A DNA stretch of 34,546 nt from an uncultured Bacteroidales bacterium (GTDB taxonomy: Bacteria; Bacteroidota; Bacteroidia; Bacteroidales; F082). Below, piece by piece: positions 1 to 6,875 of this stretch. Positions within the stretch are counted from its first letter, which is position 1, and each line of letters opens with the position of its first letter. The notes below the pieces were generated by a model. It was given only the letters and a program-made list of their open reading frames with translations, was not told where the DNA came from and searched no databases. A program made the position numbers and the translations under genes. Location: contig CAJOIF010000026.1 of assembly GCA_905234765.1 (NCBI GenBank), positions 1-34,546 on the forward strand. Reading direction: 5' to 3'.

Positions 1-987
1 TTCTATAACGACGCACTCGGCGTGTGGGAGAAATATGTGACCGAATACTTCGGCTACGACAAGGTGCTGCCCATGAACTCGGGCGCCGAAGCCGACGAGA
101 CGGGCCTGAAGCTCGCCCGTCGTTGGGGTGTCGTCAAGAAGGGTATCCCGAACGACAAGGTGAAGATCGTTTGCTGCGAAGGCAACTTCCACGGCCGCAC
201 CATCACCATCATCACGATGAGTAATGACCCCGAGAGCTACGCCAACTACGGCCCCATGACTCCCGGCTTTATCCGTATCCCCTACAACGATCCCGATGCA
301 TTGGAGCAAGTGCTGGCCAAGGAAGGCAAGGAGATTGCCGGTTTCCTGCTGGAACCCATCCAAGGCGAGGCTGGTGTGTATGTGCCGGATGACGGCTACC
401 TGAAGAAGTGCTACGACATCTGCAAGAAGTACAACGTGCTGTTTATGGCCGACGAGGTGCAATGCGGTATCGCCCGCACTGGTAAGATGTTAGCCTGCGA
501 CCACGAAGGTGTGCGCCCCGACATCCTCATCCTGGGCAAGGCCCTCGGTGGTGGTGTGGTGCCGGTGAGCTGTGTGTTGGCCGACGACGACATCATGCTG
601 AACATCAAGCCCGGTGAGCACGGCTCGACCTTCGGTGGCAACCCGATTGCTGCCCGCGTGTCCATCGCCGCCCTTGAGGTCATCAAGGAAGAGCATCTGA
701 TGGAGAACGCCGAGCGTCTCGGTAAGATCTTCCGTGAGGAAATCAGCAAGATCAAGAGCCCGATGATTGAGAAGGTTCGTGGTAAGGGCTTGCTCAACGC
801 CGTGATCATCAAACCTAAAGACGGCAAAGAAGCTTGGGACGTGTGCCTCAAGATGCGTGACCTCGGCCTGCTGGCCAAGCCCACCCATCAGCACATCATC
901 CGCTTCGCTCCGCCTTTGGTCATCACCGAAGCCGAACTCCGCGAAGCCATCGAGATTATCAAGAAGGCCATCGCCTCGTTCGAATGA
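1..987 (+). CDS. rocD: Ornithine aminotransferase, 5'-truncated by the window edge
   Basis: Class III PLP-dependent aminotransferase that interconverts ornithine (plus 2-oxoglutarate) and glutamate semialdehyde in the cytoplasm, linking arginine and proline metabolism. The frame is open from base 1 (first residues [12 protein letters not shown]), so the true start lies outside. Visible family motifs are [18 protein letters not shown] (substrate/cofactor region), [26 protein letters not shown] and the PLP-lysine motif ILGKALGGG, with the lysine codon at 538-540. The C-terminal [18 protein letters not shown] is typical of ornithine aminotransferases rather than acetylornithine or GABA aminotransferases. 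About 328 residues are present against a usual ~400. It converges on dus, with a palindromic spacer between them. Confidence 0.92.
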   Translation, partial: FYNDALGVWEKYVTEYFGYDKVLPMNSGAEADETGLKLARRWGVVKKGIPNDKVKIVCCEGNFHGRTITIITMSNDPESYANYGPMTPGFIRIPYNDPDALEQVLAKEGKEIAGFLLEPIQGEAGVYVPDDGYLKKCYDICKKYNVLFMADEVQCGIARTGKMLACDHEGVRPDILILGKALGGGVVPVSCVLADDDIMLNIKPGEHGSTFGGNPIAARVSIAALEVIKEEHLMENAERLGKIFREEISKIKSPMIEKVRGKGLLNAVIIKPKDGKEAWDVCLKMRDLGLLAKPTHQHIIRFAPPLVITEAELREAIEIIKKAIASFE

Positions 988-992
988 TTTAT

Positions 993-1070
993 TGACGCGA
1001 GACTATGAGACGCGAGACTTCGAGACAGACGGGCTTTGTCCCGCGTCCCGCAGTCCCGCGTCTCGCGTCA
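993..1070. repeat. GC-rich palindromic spacer between convergent rocD and dus
   Basis: GACGCGAGAC occurs at 994-1003 and again at 1009-1018. Its exact reverse complement GTCTCGCGTC is at 1060-1069. The middle holds smaller G/C stems (GGG at 1031-1033 facing CCC at 1040-1042). Lying between two stop codons, it could fold on either strand and act as a bidirectional terminator, although no T-run follows. It also looks like a dispersed intergenic palindrome; only this copy is visible, plus a related core near 7934. Confidence 0.6.
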
Positions 1071-1076
1071 TTAATG

Positions 1077-2096
1077 TCACAGAATGATTTGGTTTTCCCT
1101 AAATATCACCTCAACTGTTTCTTCATATTCCTTCAGCGCATTGATTTTCTTGATTTTGCGCCAAACCACCTGTGGTTCCTCGAAGCTGTTCATCAAATAG
1201 GACCATAATTCCTTCATCCTTCCCAACACCTTAGGACTGCCACCAGCATGGCGAAGCCTATCCTCGTAAAGGTCAATGACATAGGCATGCAGCCGTTCCG
1301 TCTGCCGCTTTGCGTCATTGCGAGGAGGAACGACGAAACAATCTAGACCATTGTTTTGGATTACTTCGTGCCTCACAATGACGGATGCCTTGATGTCCTC
1401 CGCTAAAAACGGATTCGCCAAAATCCCTCGTCCCAGCATAAAATGGTTTATGGGCTGCACCGTTTCACGGATGCGCCCGAAACTTTCTACCGAAAAAATG
1501 TCCCCATTATACACCAGCGGGGCATTAATATAAGGTATCAATGCCTTGAACCTTTCCACATCGGCCTCGCCTTTGTACAATTGCTTTCCGATGCGTGGAT
1601 GAATGATTAATTCGCTTAAAGGGAACTTGTTGAAAAGCGGTATGATGGCATCAATCTCCTCGGGGCTGAAATACCCCAAGCGGCATTTGATGCTAAATCT
1701 AATGTCGATTTGCTCGAAAACCTTTTCAAGCATTTCTTCCACCTTGTCGGGGTAGGGCAGAAGACCGCATCCGCGTTTCTTGTTGGCCACCCTCGGAAAC
1801 GGGCAGCCCATATTCAAGTTGATTTCCTTGTAACCCAATTCCTTGCACTGCTTGGCGAAACGCAGAATCTCTTCCGCGTCGGTGCTGAGGATTTGCGGGG
1901 TCAAGGTCTCCACATCGTTATAGCGTGGGTCGATTTCCTCACCCTGCAGGTTCTTGGCGTGCTCTTCTTTGTGGATACCCGTGAAGAAAGGCGTGTAGAA
2001 CTTATCGATGCCGCCGAAATGCCGCTTGAAGACGTTGCGAAATGGCGCATCAGTGATGCCTTGAAAAGGTCCTAAAGAAAGAAACGGTTGACTCAT
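1077..2096 (-). CDS. tRNA-dihydrouridine synthase family protein with an in-frame palindromic insertion
   Basis: FMN-dependent enzyme that reduces uridine to dihydrouridine in tRNA. The start is set at MSQPFLSLGPF: its ATG overlaps the lnt stop as ATGA, and upstream residues in that frame are lnt shadow. FMN-barrel motifs are GPFQGITDAPFR (9-20), NLNMGCPFPRV with the catalytic Cys at 98, IHPRIGKQLYKG (165-176), VYNGDI (195-200) and LGRGILANPF (221-230). Residues ~239-262 (VIVRHEVIQNN... to ...PPRNDA) match no expected Dus segment and are encoded by the palindrome at 1313-1383; the family fold resumes at KRQTERLHAY. The length is 339 residues, ~315 without the insert, which is near normal. Which uridine position it modifies cannot be told. 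Confidence 0.9.
   Translation of the reverse strand: MSQPFLSLGPFQGITDAPFRNVFKRHFGGIDKFYTPFFTGIHKEEHAKNLQGEEIDPRYNDVETLTPQILSTDAEEILRFAKQCKELGYKEINLNMGCPFPRVANKKRGCGLLPYPDKVEEMLEKVFEQIDIRFSIKCRLGYFSPEEIDAIIPLFNKFPLSELIIHPRIGKQLYKGEADVERFKALIPYINAPLVYNGDIFSVESFGRIRETVQPINHFMLGRGILANPFLAEDIKASVIVRHEVIQNNGLDCFVVPPRNDAKRQTERLHAYVIDLYEDRLRHAGGSPKVLGRMKELWSYLMNSFEEPQVVWRKIKKINALKEYEETVEVIFRENQIIL
1313..1383. repeat. Palindromic element inserted in frame inside dus
   Basis: The outer arms are CGTCATTGCGAGG (1313-1325) and CCTCACAATGACG (1371-1383), complementary at 12 of 13 positions. The inner arms (AGGAACGACGAAACAATC on the left, GGATTACTTCGTGCCT on the right) continue the pairing with a small bulge. 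The element is about 71-72 bp, contains no stop in the dus frame and adds 24 codons. It resembles the CGTCATTGCGAGG-type palindromes I recall as dispersed in many bacterial genomes, and behaves like the Rickettsia palindromic elements known to invade coding regions. Confidence 0.8.
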
Positions 2097-3736
2097 TTCT
2101 TCTTTCCAGTGGTTTTGGTGCTTTTCTTGTTCTTGCCGAGTCCAATCAGCGATTTGGCAATCCAGGTGATGAGCAACACGAAGGTGAGATAGACCGCGAT
2201 GCGGCTCAAGTAGTCGCCGTGCTTGGCGTAAAAGGTGACTTTGGTGTTGGCTTTCAAGGTCGCTTTGATGGCATCGGGTTCCCAGTATTTGGTGCGTTGC
2301 AGCACGTCGCCGCGCTGGTTGATGAAACCTGAGCGACCCGTATTGGCTGAACGAGCCACGCAACGGCGGTTTTCGATGGCGCGTAGCTTCGAGAACTCAA
2401 AGTGCTGACGATAGCCAGGCGTGTGGCCCCACCATCCGTCGTTAGTGATGACGAAAAGGAGGTCGGCCCCTTTCTTGCAGAATGAGCTGACGTATTCTCC
2501 AAACGCCGATTCATAACAAATGGGTATGCCTACTTTGTGGTTGTCGAAAGTCAAGTTTCTGGCTTCGGGATCGCCTTTCAAGGTGCCGCGTGCGATGCCC
2601 ACGGTGAGGCTGAAGTTCTTCAAGAAGCCTAACCACACAGGAATGGCCTCTACACCTACCACGAGTTGTGCCTTGTTGCGGTGTTGTGTGGCTATGGTAT
2701 CAATGAGTATGGCAGAGTTATGGCTGTAGTAATAACGGTCGCTGTTGCCGACTTGACGCGCTGGGAAGTCGTTCTCCATGCCTTGTGGCACCCATTCCAT
2801 GGTGGTTCCTCCGATGACGAACGACATCTGCGGGAAACGCTGCACGTATTCTCTCAAGGTCTTTATGGCTCGTGCCGACTCCATCTTGTCGAGCCAAATG
2901 CCTTCTTGTATGGCCGATTCCGAACTGACTACAAAACGTGTGTTGGGTGTGACTAAAGGCAGCGATAGGTTAATGTTGTTTTGGATGGTTTCGTTGAAGT
3001 AGTCGGAGTTGAATTGCTCATTCCATGGGTTGCAGTTCTGTTGAACGACAATGACTTCGGTATCCTTGCCTTGGTCTTCATAGTGCTTGTAAATGTTCTT
3101 GCTGATAAGGATGGGAAGGATGAGTATCAGAGCAGCGAGCCCTATATTAATAAAGGTGTGCTTTGCCTCTTTCGCCTTGGCGGAAAGGATGGTGTTGGAA
3201 ATCAGAATGTTAATAAGAAGTACCCAAAGGGTTCCGCCAGCCACTCCAGTGTATTCGTACCACTGCACCCATTGGTGTCTGGTCGAGAACACATTACCCA
3301 GATTGAGCCAAGGCCATTTGATGGACCACCAGTAGGTGAGCATCTCAAAAGCCATCCAGTAGGGGATTAGGAAGAAGTTGCCCCAGACATTATTGCATAC
3401 TTTCTTTTTCGTAAAATGAAACACGATGAACACGGTGGCCATAAAGATGGAATTCAATGTCCAGGCGGCAATGGCGGCAGGAGTGGCGTTCCAAACCCAC
3501 CAGGTCGTGGCGGTGTTCCAAATAAGGAAAGCCAAAAAGGAAAGCCAGAAAAGTTTCCCTTTTTCACCGTGTGCGATACGGTCTTCGAGCAAAAATAGCG
3601 GGACCATCGCTATAAATATGAATGGTGCTATGCCCCATGTGGGCCATGCCGCCGTGAGCAAACCACCACTGATTAATGCCAATAGTATCCTACGGCCCTT
3701 GCCGTCACGTGTGCTGTGTCTGTTTTTCTTTGCCAT
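2093..3736 (-). CDS. lnt: Apolipoprotein N-acyltransferase
   Basis: Inner-membrane enzyme that adds the third acyl chain to the N-terminal cysteine of lipoproteins. It has an N-terminal block of membrane segments (about residues 17-215), a periplasmic nitrilase-fold domain (about 225-500) and a final membrane segment before a Lys-rich tail. The expected Glu-Lys-Cys triad is visible as E273 in SSESA, K355 in NKAQLV and C407 in GIPICYESAFGEY. NDGWWGHTPGYRQH and RAIENRRCVARSANTG are also typical. The start at 3736 (MAKKNRH) is preferred: an upstream ATG at 3757 would lie inside the -7 box. Length 547 residues. The gene's last codons overlap dus, so the two are co-transcribed. Confidence 0.93.
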   Translation of the reverse strand: MAKKNRHSTRDGKGRRILLALISGGLLTAAWPTWGIAPFIFIAMVPLFLLEDRIAHGEKGKLFWLSFLAFLIWNTATTWWVWNATPAAIAAWTLNSIFMATVFIVFHFTKKKVCNNVWGNFFLIPYWMAFEMLTYWWSIKWPWLNLGNVFSTRHQWVQWYEYTGVAGGTLWVLLINILISNTILSAKAKEAKHTFINIGLAALILILPILISKNIYKHYEDQGKDTEVIVVQQNCNPWNEQFNSDYFNETIQNNINLSLPLVTPNTRFVVSSESAIQEGIWLDKMESARAIKTLREYVQRFPQMSFVIGGTTMEWVPQGMENDFPARQVGNSDRYYYSHNSAILIDTIATQHRNKAQLVVGVEAIPVWLGFLKNFSLTVGIARGTLKGDPEARNLTFDNHKVGIPICYESAFGEYVSSFCKKGADLLFVITNDGWWGHTPGYRQHFEFSKLRAIENRRCVARSANTGRSGFINQRGDVLQRTKYWEPDAIKATLKANTKVTFYAKHGDYLSRIAVYLTFVLLITWIAKSLIGLGKNKKSTKTTGKKK

Positions 3737-3754
3737 ATTGCCTTTATTTCCGCG

Positions 3755-3762
3755 CAAAAGTA
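3755..3762 (-). promoter_or_regulatory. -7 promoter box for lnt-dus
   Basis: On the minus strand this reads TACTTTTG followed by CG, matching the Bacteroidota -7 consensus TAnnTTTG. It lies about 19 bases upstream of the chosen lnt ATG and back to back with the kinase promoter. Confidence 0.65.
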
Positions 3763-3836
3763 CAAAAAATGTCGGCAGCGATGATGGTTCGTTTTGGGAT
3801 TTCGCAGAAAAATCCCGTTATATCACGGAAAAACAC

Positions 3837-3844
3837 TATTTTTG
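3837..3844 (+). promoter_or_regulatory. -7 promoter box for the kinase-peptidase-PqqD-nucleotidyltransferase operon
   Basis: TATTTTTG followed by C is a perfect TAnnTTTG box, 16 bases before the kinase ATG at 3861. No convincing -33 TTTG was seen at the usual distance. Confidence 0.65.
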
Positions 3845-3860
3845 CAAAAAATATTATCGG

Positions 3861-4733
3861 ATGAAAAATTGTTATAAAGTTGCTGGTCACAAGTTCGCTA
3901 TCGTTTTGCCAGATGGCGAACAGGTCACGGATGATTTGAAGCCTTATGAGCCCTTCCTGATGGAATGCGATGACGATGATTGTCTGTTTTCAGTTGAATT
4001 GAAGGAGGAATGGCCTGACACATCCGATAAGGAGAAGATCACGATGAGCTGCGAAGGCCTTCTATTTTTACGCATTGATTTTTACGAATGGCAGGGGAAA
4101 TGGCTCGTTGAGGTAGCTCCTACCTACGAGGCTCCAGTGGCGTGTTCTTTTATTACAGATAAGGCGTTCAAAAAGGCCGTGTTTCAGACGGCAATCAGCC
4201 TAAGATTTGCACTCGATATCACGGCGAAATTCATGTTTGCCATGTCAACGGCGTGCCTGAATACGATCCGAGTACACTCGTCGGTGACGGTGAAGGACGG
4301 GAAGGGCTATCTTTTCTTTGGCAAGAGCGGAACGGGTAAGAGTACGCATAGCCAGTTGTGGATTAATAATATAGAAGGATGTGAGTTGCTGAACGACGAC
4401 AATCCCGTGCTTAGGGTGGAAGACAACGGTGAGGTGCGCGTTTATGGTTCGCCTTGGAGCGGCAAGACGCCATGCTATCGTAACCTGGATTTTCCCGCAG
4501 GCGCTATCGTCGATTTGCACCAGGCCAAGGAGAACCGTATCCGCACGTTGTCAATTGTTGAGGCTTATGCCGTGCTTTATGTCTCTTTCTCGGGATTCCG
4601 GTTTATAAAGGAGGCTGCAGACGGCTTTTTTGCCACTTGTGAGAAGATACTTGGCAAGGTACCTTGCTATTCGTTGGATTGTCTGCCCAACGCTGAGGCC
4701 GCTTGGCTGTGCTATAAAACCGTGTCGCAGTAA
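3861..4733 (+). CDS. HPr-kinase-like P-loop protein, putative peptide kinase
   Basis: Predicted ATP-dependent kinase of the HPr serine kinase C-terminal fold. Over 290 residues it has a unique N-terminal half, then HSSVTVKDGKGYLFFGKSG (139-157) containing the P-loop GKSGTGKST (154-162). LLNDDNPVLR (177-186) is the probable Mg/catalytic acid region, followed by YGSPWSGK (195-202). The start is set at MKNCYK just downstream of the -7 box; the upstream open frame is antisense to lnt. It lacks the N-terminal domain of true HprK, and no HPr gene is nearby. HprK-like proteins in lasso-peptide clusters (the paeninodin type) phosphorylate a Ser of a precursor peptide, and the neighbours here (PqqD, NTP_transf_5, small peptide) point the same way. 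The substrate is an inference. The stop is 2 bases from the next ATG. Confidence 0.75.
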   Translation: MKNCYKVAGHKFAIVLPDGEQVTDDLKPYEPFLMECDDDDCLFSVELKEEWPDTSDKEKITMSCEGLLFLRIDFYEWQGKWLVEVAPTYEAPVACSFITDKAFKKAVFQTAISLRFALDITAKFMFAMSTACLNTIRVHSSVTVKDGKGYLFFGKSGTGKSTHSQLWINNIEGCELLNDDNPVLRVEDNGEVRVYGSPWSGKTPCYRNLDFPAGAIVDLHQAKENRIRTLSIVEAYAVLYVSFSGFRFIKEAADGFFATCEKILGKVPCYSLDCLPNAEAAWLCYKTVSQ

Positions 4734-4735
4734 TC

Positions 4736-5179
4736 ATGGAGAAAGTCTTCTTGCCCAATGAGGTGCTTCTCGATGAAGTGTCGCGGCTGCTTGCCGAAGG
4801 ACGAGAGGTGGTGATGACACCCAAAGGCAGAAGCATGCTCCCTTTTATAAGGGGCGAGGTGGATCAGGTCAAGTTGCAACGCGCTGATAAGTTGGAGATA
4901 GGCTATATCGTTTTGGCATACATTGATGGGCGTTATGTCATGCACCGCATCATTGCACTTGACGGAGATTCAGTCACCTTGATGGGTGATGGTAATCTGC
5001 ACGGCACTGAACAAGGCAAGCTGGCCGATGTAGTCGGAGTGGTGACAGAAATCATCGCGCCTGACAAACGGCATCACGCCCCAGGCAAGGCATGGCTGTG
5101 GCGACACACGATGCCGCTTCGGAAATACCTGCTGAAGGTGTACAGGAAATGGAATAGAATATTAGGTAAACCAATATAA
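4736..5179 (+). CDS. S24/S26-family serine peptidase-like protein
   Basis: A 147-residue protein with the signal-peptidase/LexA fold signature. TPKGRSMLPFI (28-38) gives nucleophile S33 in the GxSMxP box. YVMHRII (67-73) gives H70 where bacterial signal peptidase I has a Lys, as in the Ser-His SipW/Sec11 type. MGDGN (83-87) supplies a possible acidic D85. There is no N-terminal membrane anchor; the C-terminal ~30 residues are basic and aromatic (WLWRHTMPLRKYLLKVYRKW) and might lie on the membrane. It sits 2 bases after the kinase and 21 before pqqD, so it is surely co-transcribed. A role in cleaving the leader of the small peptide at 6705 is an inference. The alternative is a non-catalytic chaperone-like member of the family. 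Confidence 0.75.
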   Translation: MEKVFLPNEVLLDEVSRLLAEGREVVMTPKGRSMLPFIRGEVDQVKLQRADKLEIGYIVLAYIDGRYVMHRIIALDGDSVTLMGDGNLHGTEQGKLADVVGVVTEIIAPDKRHHAPGKAWLWRHTMPLRKYLLKVYRKWNRILGKPI

Positions 5180-5200
5180 TACAAAGAAATACGATTTGAT

Positions 5201-5470
5201 ATGAAAACCAGAAAAGGTTATGCATTGCGCACCTTAGGCAACGATTACATCCTCGTTCCTGAAGGAATTGAAGCGGTTGATTTCACCCGCATGATTACCT
5301 TAAACGCCTCCGCCGCCTTCCTTTGGAAAGAAGTGGAAGACAAGGAGTTTGAGGCTGATACCCTCGCACAGTTGCTGATGGATGAATATGGTATCACCCG
5401 AGAGATGGCTGAGAAGGATGTGGCCGCTTTGCTGCAAACATGGAAAGACGTCAATCTCATTGATAATTAA
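5201..5470 (+). CDS. PqqD-like RiPP precursor recognition protein
   Basis: An 89-residue protein of the PqqD family, the winged-helix RiPP recognition element (RRE) that binds leader peptides and presents them to modifying enzymes. Visible marks are the N-terminal strand region YALRTLGNDYILVPEG, the hallmark MITLNASAAFLWKEVE (31-46) and the C-terminal helix VAALLQTWKDVNLI (74-87). The size is normal for a stand-alone PqqD or lasso B1 protein. It lies between the peptidase and the nucleotidyltransferase with gaps of 21 and 15 bases. Its likely ligand is the YxxP leader of the peptide encoded at 6705-6833. No pqqA, pqqE or radical-SAM gene is present, so PQQ synthesis is not indicated. Confidence 0.82.
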   Translation: MKTRKGYALRTLGNDYILVPEGIEAVDFTRMITLNASAAFLWKEVEDKEFEADTLAQLLMDEYGITREMAEKDVAALLQTWKDVNLIDN

Positions 5471-5485
5471 TTAAGGTGTAAGGAA

Positions 5486-6592
5486 ATGACCCTTCACGAA
5501 CAGCACTATTTCGCCCTGCTTCGTGCCGCACTCTGGAATGAGCCTGTCGACATCGAAGGCGCCATCGATTGGGAGACGGTCATGCAGCAGGCCCATCACC
5601 AGGCTAATGCCGTTCTTCTGTCAGACGTGGCCTCGCGAATGACGGGCAGCAATAGGCCTTCTGCCGAAATGCTGGAGCAGATGCGGGCTCTCATGCGCAA
5701 CAACCTGCTCATCCAAATGAGCCGGAAGCAACTTCTTGTGGCAGCGGTGACCTTGTTGCGCGAGCACGGCATCGAGCCGTTGGTGCTCAAGGGCTTCGGG
5801 CTGGCCGCACTCTATCCTAACTCCGTGCTTCGGCAGTTTGGCGACATTGACCTTTATGCGGCTCCTGGCGACTTCCATCAGGCTTGCGCCTTGCTGCGCA
5901 CTTTGCCTGGCGCCTACACCTGGGAGCAGGTGGAGGGTGCTGGACACCACTACAACATTGACTTTGACGACATCCCCTTGGAAGTGCACCATGTGAGCGC
6001 TGATGTGATAGACGACAAGGAACGGGCCGCTTATTCTGCCATCGAACGCGATGGCTTGGTGGAGCATCCCCAGCGTGTTGACATTGGCGGTATTGTGGTT
6101 TCGGTTGGTTCCAAGGAGTTTCAGGTCTTCTTCACCTTCTTCCATGCATGGCACCATTTCCTGACTTCGGGCGTGGGTTGGCGACAGATTTCCGATGTGG
6201 CCATCGCCCTGCATTTCTATTACGGACAACTTGATTTGGAAAAACTGCATGGGTGGATGGATGCAATGCACCTGATGAAGCCTTGGCAGACATTCGGGTG
6301 CCTGATGGTGGATTGTCTTGGTCTGCCCGAAAAGGAAATGCCTTTTTTCGACGCATCCTGCCGCCCCAAGGCAAAGAGGCTTCTCCGAAGGATTATGAAG
6401 GAAGGCAACTTCAGGCGCGCCAACCGTTTCGTGCGCAGGAAACCCAAACGTCGGTTTTGGCACAAATTCCATGCGCTGGTGTGCATGTTCGTTGAGTTTT
6501 TCCACAGGGTAAGCCTGTTTCCCGCCTCCGCTTTCCGCGAATTTCACCACTCATTAAGGTATGCTTTTAAGAAAAATTTTCCGAAAAAATGA
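5486..6592 (+). CDS. NTP_transf_5-type nucleotidyltransferase
   Basis: A 368-residue member of the nucleotidyltransferase family often found in RiPP and polysaccharide loci. The helical N-terminal part is followed by the active-site block LKGFGLAALYPN (101-112) and RQFGDIDLY (116-124), where D120 and D122 should bind metal and nucleotide. LEVHHV (165-170) and GWRQISDVA (231-239) fit later family motifs. The C-terminus is very basic (RRKPKRRFWHK, 317-327), which might contact a membrane or nucleic acid. Related proteins occur with HprK-like kinases in lasso-type clusters; their exact chemistry is poorly known, so AMP/NMP transfer to a peptide or phospho-peptide is only an inference. It is the last gene of the four-gene unit, 112 bases before the peptide gene. 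Confidence 0.75.
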   Translation: MTLHEQHYFALLRAALWNEPVDIEGAIDWETVMQQAHHQANAVLLSDVASRMTGSNRPSAEMLEQMRALMRNNLLIQMSRKQLLVAAVTLLREHGIEPLVLKGFGLAALYPNSVLRQFGDIDLYAAPGDFHQACALLRTLPGAYTWEQVEGAGHHYNIDFDDIPLEVHHVSADVIDDKERAAYSAIERDGLVEHPQRVDIGGIVVSVGSKEFQVFFTFFHAWHHFLTSGVGWRQISDVAIALHFYYGQLDLEKLHGWMDAMHLMKPWQTFGCLMVDCLGLPEKEMPFFDASCRPKAKRLLRRIMKEGNFRRANRFVRRKPKRRFWHKFHALVCMFVEFFHRVSLFPASAFREFHHSLRYAFKKNFPKK

Positions 6593-6596
6593 TTTT

Positions 6597-6629
6597 TTTG
6601 TTGGCGTATGAATTAATTTACTATTTTTG
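6597..6629 (+). promoter_or_regulatory. Strong promoter (-33/-7) for the small peptide gene
   Basis: TTTG at 6597-6600, a 21-base spacer, then TATTTTTG at 6622-6629 followed by CAGCC. This is one of the best consensus matches in the window. It gives the peptide a 5' leader of roughly 70 bases and probably a higher expression level than the enzyme genes upstream. Confidence 0.7.
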
Positions 6630-6704
6630 CAGCCGAATTATGGAAAGGGAAAAGTAAGTATAACAAACAAATAATAAAAGTCTAACTATTAAAAAAGTAA
6701 AAAA

Positions 6705-6833
6705 ATGAAAAAGATGAATGAAATCTACGAAGCCCCTAAGGCTGAAATGGTTGAACTCAATGTGAACAAGAGCTTTATGCAACCCGGCGGTGGCACTACT
6801 GGTTATGAACCAGGCTCTGCTGGGTCCTGGTAA
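6705..6833 (+). CDS. Small peptide, candidate RiPP precursor
   Basis: A 42-residue ORF starting MKKMNEIYEAPKAEM. The leader-like half has Y8-x-x-P11 and L18 (YEAPKAEMVEL), resembling the YxxP...L motif through which PqqD/B1 proteins bind lasso leaders. The tail reads MQPGGGTTGYEPGSAGSW, rich in Gly, Ser and Thr and ending in Ser-Trp, with no Cys. It has its own promoter, an A-rich region before the ATG and a stop at 6831. The fimbrillin-like gene starts 42 bases later. Coding is supported by the intact frame, codons like those of the neighbours, and position next to PqqD, kinase, peptidase and nucleotidyltransferase genes. Caution: short MKK-x-YxxP...L peptides with Gly-rich ends are common in Bacteroidales and many have no assigned function. 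Confidence 0.72.
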   Translation: MKKMNEIYEAPKAEMVELNVNKSFMQPGGGTTGYEPGSAGSW

Positions 6834-6875
6834 ACAAAATCTCGAGTTTTAATTATTAAAGGATAACAAAAAGAA

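Noticed and set aside
3426..3860. Long N-terminal extension of the kinase in the same frame
   Set aside because: It is antisense to lnt, crosses both divergent -7 boxes and encodes residues without resemblance to the family.
3861..4733. True HPr kinase/phosphorylase (hprK)
   Set aside because: It lacks the N-terminal HprK domain, and no HPr or PTS gene is nearby; only the C-terminal kinase fold is recognisable.
5201..5470. PQQ biosynthesis
   Set aside because: Only a PqqD-like protein is present; there is no pqqA, B, C or E.
5621..6550. A 309-codon minus-strand open frame
   Set aside because: It is antisense to the nucleotidyltransferase, which carries clear active-site motifs; no supporting features are visible.
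3861..6833. Calling the cluster a lasso-peptide locus
   Set aside because: PqqD, HprK-like and NTP_transf_5 proteins occur in lasso loci, but the macrolactam synthetase and the transglutaminase-like leader peptidase are both missing, and the peptide has no clear Gly1...Asp/Glu7-9 ring pattern.
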